Below, in pieces: positions 59,482 to 64,000 of a stretch of 64,000 nt of DNA. The number at the start of each line of letters is the position of its first letter. Position 1 is the stretch's first letter. The notes beneath the pieces were generated by a model that saw only the letters and a program-made list of their open reading frames with translations, was not told where the DNA came from and did no database searches. The DNA is from Mangrovitalea sediminis (GTDB lineage Bacteria > Pseudomonadota > Gammaproteobacteria > Pseudomonadales > Oleiphilaceae): positions 1-64,000 of the forward strand of contig NZ_NTLB01000003.1 of NCBI RefSeq assembly GCF_002514725.1. The letters run 5' to 3'. Position numbers and translations under genes: made by a program.

Positions 59482-60273
59482 ATGCCCTATGCAGACGTGA
59501 ATGGCCAGCACCTCTATTACGAAGATACCGGCGGTGACGGGCCCGTCGTGGTTTTCTCCCACGGCTTGATGATGGACCATGAAATGTTTGCGCCCCAGGT
59601 TGCCGCGCTACGCGACCGTTACCGCTGTATCACCTGGGATGAGCGAGGCCATGGCCTGACCGCTTCCGACGAACTCCCCCCTTTCACCTACTATGACTCG
59701 GCCGACGATCTGGCGGCACTGCTGGATTATCTGGGCGTCGAAGAAGCTGTCCTGGCGGGCATGTCCCAGGGGGGCTTCCTGTCGCTGCGCTGCGCCCTGA
59801 CTCACCCGGACATCGTCCGGGGACTGGTCATGATCGACAGCCAGGCCGGACCGGAGCTGGCGGAAAAGATGCCGGCCTACACACAGATGATCGATACCTT
59901 CGTCAATAAGGGGCTGACTCCCGAACTGGGGAATGCCATTGCGTTTATTATCCTCGGCCAGAATTTTGCGCAGGCTGAAGAGTGGAAGGAAAAATGGCGG
60001 GGCTTTAAACCGGTTAATATCATGGGCACCTTCCAGGCCCTGGCCAGCCGTGACGATATTACCGAGCGTTTGCCGGAGATCGACAAGCCGACCCTGATCG
60101 TCCACGGCGACGCCGATGTGGCCATCCCGCTGGAGCGCGCCAGGGTCATGGAAGAGAAGCTGCCCAATGCGCATCTGGCGGTGATTCCCGGTGCAGGGCA
60201 TGCGGCCAACCTGTCTCATCCCGAGCCGGTCAACCAGGCCTTGGCGGCGTTTCTGGAAAACGTTTACGCCTGA
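59482..60273 (+). CDS. Alpha/beta hydrolase
   Basis: This 263-residue hydrolase has oxyanion region SHGLMMDHEMF (about 26-36), nucleophile AGMSQGG (Ser about 95), acid in VHGDADVAIP and His in GAGHAAN. It resembles esterases that act on small esters or lactones. It precedes a thioesterase gene by 43 bases and may share its transcript. Confidence 0.9.
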   Translation: MPYADVNGQHLYYEDTGGDGPVVVFSHGLMMDHEMFAPQVAALRDRYRCITWDERGHGLTASDELPPFTYYDSADDLAALLDYLGVEEAVLAGMSQGGFLSLRCALTHPDIVRGLVMIDSQAGPELAEKMPAYTQMIDTFVNKGLTPELGNAIAFIILGQNFAQAEEWKEKWRGFKPVNIMGTFQALASRDDITERLPEIDKPTLIVHGDADVAIPLERARVMEEKLPNAHLAVIPGAGHAANLSHPEPVNQALAAFLENVYA

Positions 60274-60316
60274 GGCTGGGGTCAAAACCGTTGGATCATC
60301 ACGGAGAAACGCCGTC

Positions 60317-60724
60317 ATGTACGACATTCCGGAAGGGTTTGAGCCGCTGTTCCGCACCAGTCCGTTCAGCGAGCTGTTGGGGCCGATCTTCAACAAGGCG
60401 GCCGACCGCGGCCTGCTGATCGGCATACGGGCTGAGGAAAAGCACTGCAATACCCGGGGAATCGTGCATGGCGGGGTTCTCAGCAGCCTTGCCGATATGG
60501 CGCTCGGCTTTAACGCTGCCCTGGCGGAAGGCGAGCAGATCCCCCTGGTGACCGTCAGTCTCACCGTCGACTATGCCGGCAGTGCGCATCAGGGCGACTG
60601 GATTACCGTCGAGACGGATGTCCAAAAGGTGGGGCGCCATATGGCGTTTGCCAATTGTTACCTGTTTGTGGAAGAGCGGCGCATTGCCCGTGGCAGTGGC
60701 GTGTTCAAGGTGTTGGCGGCTTGA
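60317..60724 (+). CDS. PaaI-type hotdog thioesterase
   Basis: This 135-residue hotdog-fold enzyme has GIVHGGVLSSLADMALGFN (about 50-68), with the Asp/Gly pair of the PaaI family, and the closing VKVLA. It should hydrolyse a CoA ester. ATG 60317 has GGAG upstream; it probably acts with the hydrolase in front. Confidence 0.92.
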   Translation: MYDIPEGFEPLFRTSPFSELLGPIFNKAADRGLLIGIRAEEKHCNTRGIVHGGVLSSLADMALGFNAALAEGEQIPLVTVSLTVDYAGSAHQGDWITVETDVQKVGRHMAFANCYLFVEERRIARGSGVFKVLAA

Positions 60725-60799
60725 AGCTTGGCTGTCGACCGTCATCGGGTAGGCAGGTGTTGAAGCCTTTGGGTGGTCTCAACTGACCGCTTCATGCCC

Positions 60800-61366
60800 T
60801 CATGCATCCAACGCCAGCAGATGACGCTCGATGGCAAACACGTGAGGGTCGTCTTCCGACAGGTCCCGTAGCGCCTTGGCCAGGTTGAGCAGGTAGTCCC
60901 GGTTAGGGCCGCTGGGGCCGGTGGAATGGGCGATCTGGTGGGCGATGTCCGCTTCCGGCGCGGGTCCCAGAAAGGCGGAATTGTCCTCGCCGGCGATATA
61001 GACCAGGCCGTCGGCCTGGGTGCCGTCGCGAAAGTACAGGGGCGTCTGAATGCGGATATAGCCGTTCTTTTCCCGGTAGTCCAGATGGGTGAACACATCC
61101 GCGGTGACCAGATAGGCCATGCCTTCACACTGTGTCCCGGCTTCAGCAATCAGGGTCACGACGCGACCGGGGGCCTCCGGTGTGCCCCGGTGGTCGTGTG
61201 ATCCCTGCCAGAACCGTCGGGTCCAACCCTGGATCCTGGCGGGTCTGCGTTCGATAAAGGGGAAGTCGGCCTTGAAAATCAGGGACCCATAGCCAAACAC
61301 CCAGACCCTTTCGTGGGCGGCAAAGCGAAAGCGGCTCTGATTGGTGTCGATGGTGTTGGCGGTCAC
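60800..61366 (-). CDS. Gamma-glutamylcyclotransferase, ChaC-like
   Basis: This 188-residue protein has the family start VWVFGYGSLIFK (about 22-33), which holds the substrate loop YGSL, GSHDHRGTPEAPGRV and the catalytic glutamate region (LDYREKNGY). ChaC proteins release 5-oxoproline from glutathione or related peptides. Followed by OpgD 16 bases away on the same strand. Confidence 0.92.
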   Translation of the reverse strand: MTANTIDTNQSRFRFAAHERVWVFGYGSLIFKADFPFIERRPARIQGWTRRFWQGSHDHRGTPEAPGRVVTLIAEAGTQCEGMAYLVTADVFTHLDYREKNGYIRIQTPLYFRDGTQADGLVYIAGEDNSAFLGPAPEADIAHQIAHSTGPSGPNRDYLLNLAKALRDLSEDDPHVFAIERHLLALDA

Positions 61367-61382
61367 TGTTATCTACTCCCGG

Positions 61383-62966
61383 TTAACTCAGTTTACGTTG
61401 ATTCAGTGGTGGCGGTGAATACTGGTACACCCAGGTTTCCGTCAGCGGCTGGTCGCCCTGTTTCAGGTACAGACGGATATCGATCGGTTCGACCGAGTCG
61501 TCCGGCACCAGATCGAACATGGCCCGGTAGCCCTTGATCTCGTGCAAGGGGCGGGCGGAGGTGATTTCCACCTTGCCGCGGCTGACCGTGATGACGGGCT
61601 CGACCTTGGCGTTATCGCCGATCATCGACAACATACCCCCGGCAAAGTCGACGGCGAAGCGCCAAGAGAAGTGTGTATGTTTCTGACCGATGACACCGCC
61701 GATACCGGTGCGGGTGGCTTGTGTGGTCGCCAGTTCGAAAGGTCTTTGGGGAGCGTTTGCCCCCCAGGTCAGGCGATAGGACAGCAGGTGCTCCTGACCG
61801 GGCGGAATGGGTTTTTCCGGATTCCAGAAAGCGACGATGTTGTCGAAGGTTTCTGTCTGGGTGGGAATTTCCACCAGCATGACGGCGCCTTTGCCCCAAT
61901 CGCCCTTAGGTTCGACCCAGGTACTTGGGCGTTCGTTGTAGAAGACGCCGTCGTCCTGATAATGATCGAAATTGCGGTCCCGCTGTAACAGGCCAAAGCC
62001 GCGCGGGCTGTGGTCGACGAAGGAGTTGACCCGGAGCGCCGGGGGATTGACCAGCGGTCGCCAGATCCATTCGCCGGCCCCGGTCCACATCGCCAGACCG
62101 TCGGAGTCGTGAATTTCCGGTCGCCAGTCCTCGTCGACGCGGCGGTCGTTCTCGCCAACCAGGTACATGCTGGTCAATGGTGCAAGCCCCAGACGCTTTA
62201 TCGGTTTGCGCGGATACAGGGCTGCGCTGATGTCCATCACCATATCCCGGCCCGGAAACAGGTCGAACACGTAGGCGCCGGTGGTGCTGGGCGAGTCGAG
62301 CAGGGCGTAGACGGTCACCTTGTCCACGCCGGGCTTGGGTTTGACCAGCCAGAAGGCGACGAAATCCGGGAACTCCTCCCCGCTGGGCAGGGCCGTGTCG
62401 ATGGCCAGTCCCCTGGCGGACATGCCGTACTGCATGGATTCGCCCACGGCCCGGAAATAGCTGGCGCCCTGGAACGCGGCCAGGTCCCGTTTGAAATCCG
62501 TATGGAACTGGAGACGGAAGCCGGCATAGCCCAAATCCTCAGGCAACTTACCGAGCGGCTCCTTACCGCTGTAGTCAAAATAGCGGGGATCGTAGCCCAG
62601 TTCCTGCGCCTCGCCGTCGATCACCTCGTACATGGTGACCGGGGTCTGGAAATACAGGCCCAGGTGGAAAAACTGCAGGTGGAAGTCGCTGCCCTTGTCC
62701 TGCCAGAGCGATTTATCCGGACGGAAACGAATGGCCTGGTAATCGTCCCAGGAGATGTCTTTTAAGGATTTTGGCAAATCACCTTTGTGCGAGCGGTAGG
62801 GCTTGGCGGATAGCTCGCGGGCATGGCCTTTCAGCCAGGCATAGTCGAAGGGTTTTTTCGGGCCGACGGGGCGGGCCTCGGCGCGAGGGCTGTCAAGCAA
62901 TACTGAGAGCGGTATGCCGAAGGCGCCCAGTGCGGCGCTCATCTTGAGAAGGGTACGTCGATCCAT
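61383..62966 (-). CDS. opgD: Glucan biosynthesis protein D
   Basis: This 527-residue periplasmic protein begins with a twin-arginine signal (DRRTLLKMSAALGAFGIPLSVLL, residues 2-24) and then the OpgG/OpgD beta-sandwich domain (FDYAWLKGHARELSAKPYRSHKGDLPKSL). It works in making osmoregulated periplasmic glucans. Length, Tat signal and fold match OpgD, but no opgGH genes are in the window. The neighbour gene order is unremarkable. Confidence 0.95.
   Translation of the reverse strand: MDRRTLLKMSAALGAFGIPLSVLLDSPRAEARPVGPKKPFDYAWLKGHARELSAKPYRSHKGDLPKSLKDISWDDYQAIRFRPDKSLWQDKGSDFHLQFFHLGLYFQTPVTMYEVIDGEAQELGYDPRYFDYSGKEPLGKLPEDLGYAGFRLQFHTDFKRDLAAFQGASYFRAVGESMQYGMSARGLAIDTALPSGEEFPDFVAFWLVKPKPGVDKVTVYALLDSPSTTGAYVFDLFPGRDMVMDISAALYPRKPIKRLGLAPLTSMYLVGENDRRVDEDWRPEIHDSDGLAMWTGAGEWIWRPLVNPPALRVNSFVDHSPRGFGLLQRDRNFDHYQDDGVFYNERPSTWVEPKGDWGKGAVMLVEIPTQTETFDNIVAFWNPEKPIPPGQEHLLSYRLTWGANAPQRPFELATTQATRTGIGGVIGQKHTHFSWRFAVDFAGGMLSMIGDNAKVEPVITVSRGKVEITSARPLHEIKGYRAMFDLVPDDSVEPIDIRLYLKQGDQPLTETWVYQYSPPPLNQRKLS

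Positions 62967-64000
<1,034 letters not shown>

Overview
The window is bacterial chromosomal DNA. The gene set points to a marine or environmental gammaproteobacterium: methylcitrate operon of the prpB-prpC-acnD-prpF type, PA4780-like RIO kinase, viroplasmin-type RNase H, OpgD and KatG. The genus cannot be fixed from the sequence alone.

Positions 1 to about 12,460 are the distal part of an integron cassette array. Short, mostly plus-strand genes alternate with attC sites (GTTRRRY right cores at 117, 753, 1440, 2218, 2667, 4475, 4878, 5702, 6707, 8087, 8751, 9698 and 10247). No integrase or attI is present; by cassette polarity they should lie to the left of position 1. Recognisable cassette products are a DUF4393/Abi-alpha-like protein, an HNH nuclease, two VOC proteins, an NTF2-like protein, an antibiotic-biosynthesis-monooxygenase fold, a P-loop NTPase, an AlaE-type alanine exporter, a SAM methyltransferase and an alpha/beta hydrolase. 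Five other products are not recognised. The array is scarred by insertion sequences: a complete IS1111-type element inside one attC (3102-4470), an IS110-family 3' remnant (about 7300-7979), an IS1182-type transposase fragment (12050-12205) and a second IS1111-like end (12391-12449).

From 12.5 to 20.8 kb the content is ordinary chromosome: YtoQ, a large lipoprotein, a RIO kinase, a homocysteine S-methyltransferase-like enzyme, a GFA protein, two GNAT acetyltransferases, a Cdd1-like helix-hairpin-helix protein, a periplasmic coiled-coil protein and a LysE-type exporter. From 20.9 to 28.3 kb lies the propionate (2-methylcitrate) operon on the minus strand: GntR-FCD regulator, prpB, prpC, acnD, prpF. 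It is interrupted between acnD and prpF by a DUF559 nuclease gene enclosed in 40-bp inverted repeats. Two TTGTNNACAA sites precede the regulator.

At 28.5-29.9 kb an unfamiliar two-gene unit encodes a soluble protein with a glycine-zipper-like hydrophobic C-terminus and a small membrane protein, which looks like a pore-forming effector and its immunity partner. From 29.9 to 47.9 kb are a spermidine-synthase-like enzyme; a SigZ-like sigma factor followed by a YraQ/ArsP-type permease and a small thioredoxin; a LysR/MFS divergent pair whose MFS tail is duplicated 2.1 kb downstream around an inserted regulator/beta-propeller module; a GMC oxidoreductase; an Atm1-type ABC exporter; a CoA-transferase; a haloacid dehalogenase; RNase H; a cytochrome c; a CBS protein; an AraC/GyrI-like regulator and a D-lactate dehydrogenase.

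The last part (47.9-64 kb) holds a periplasmic binding-like protein, a sirtuin, hydrolases, two PEP-CTERM proteins without an exosortase in view, a TfoX-N protein, a LysR/GST/PPOX cluster, an AraC/aldehyde dehydrogenase divergent pair with a hydrolase and thioesterase downstream, ChaC-like gamma-glutamylcyclotransferase, OpgD, and the 5' part of katG cut by the window end.
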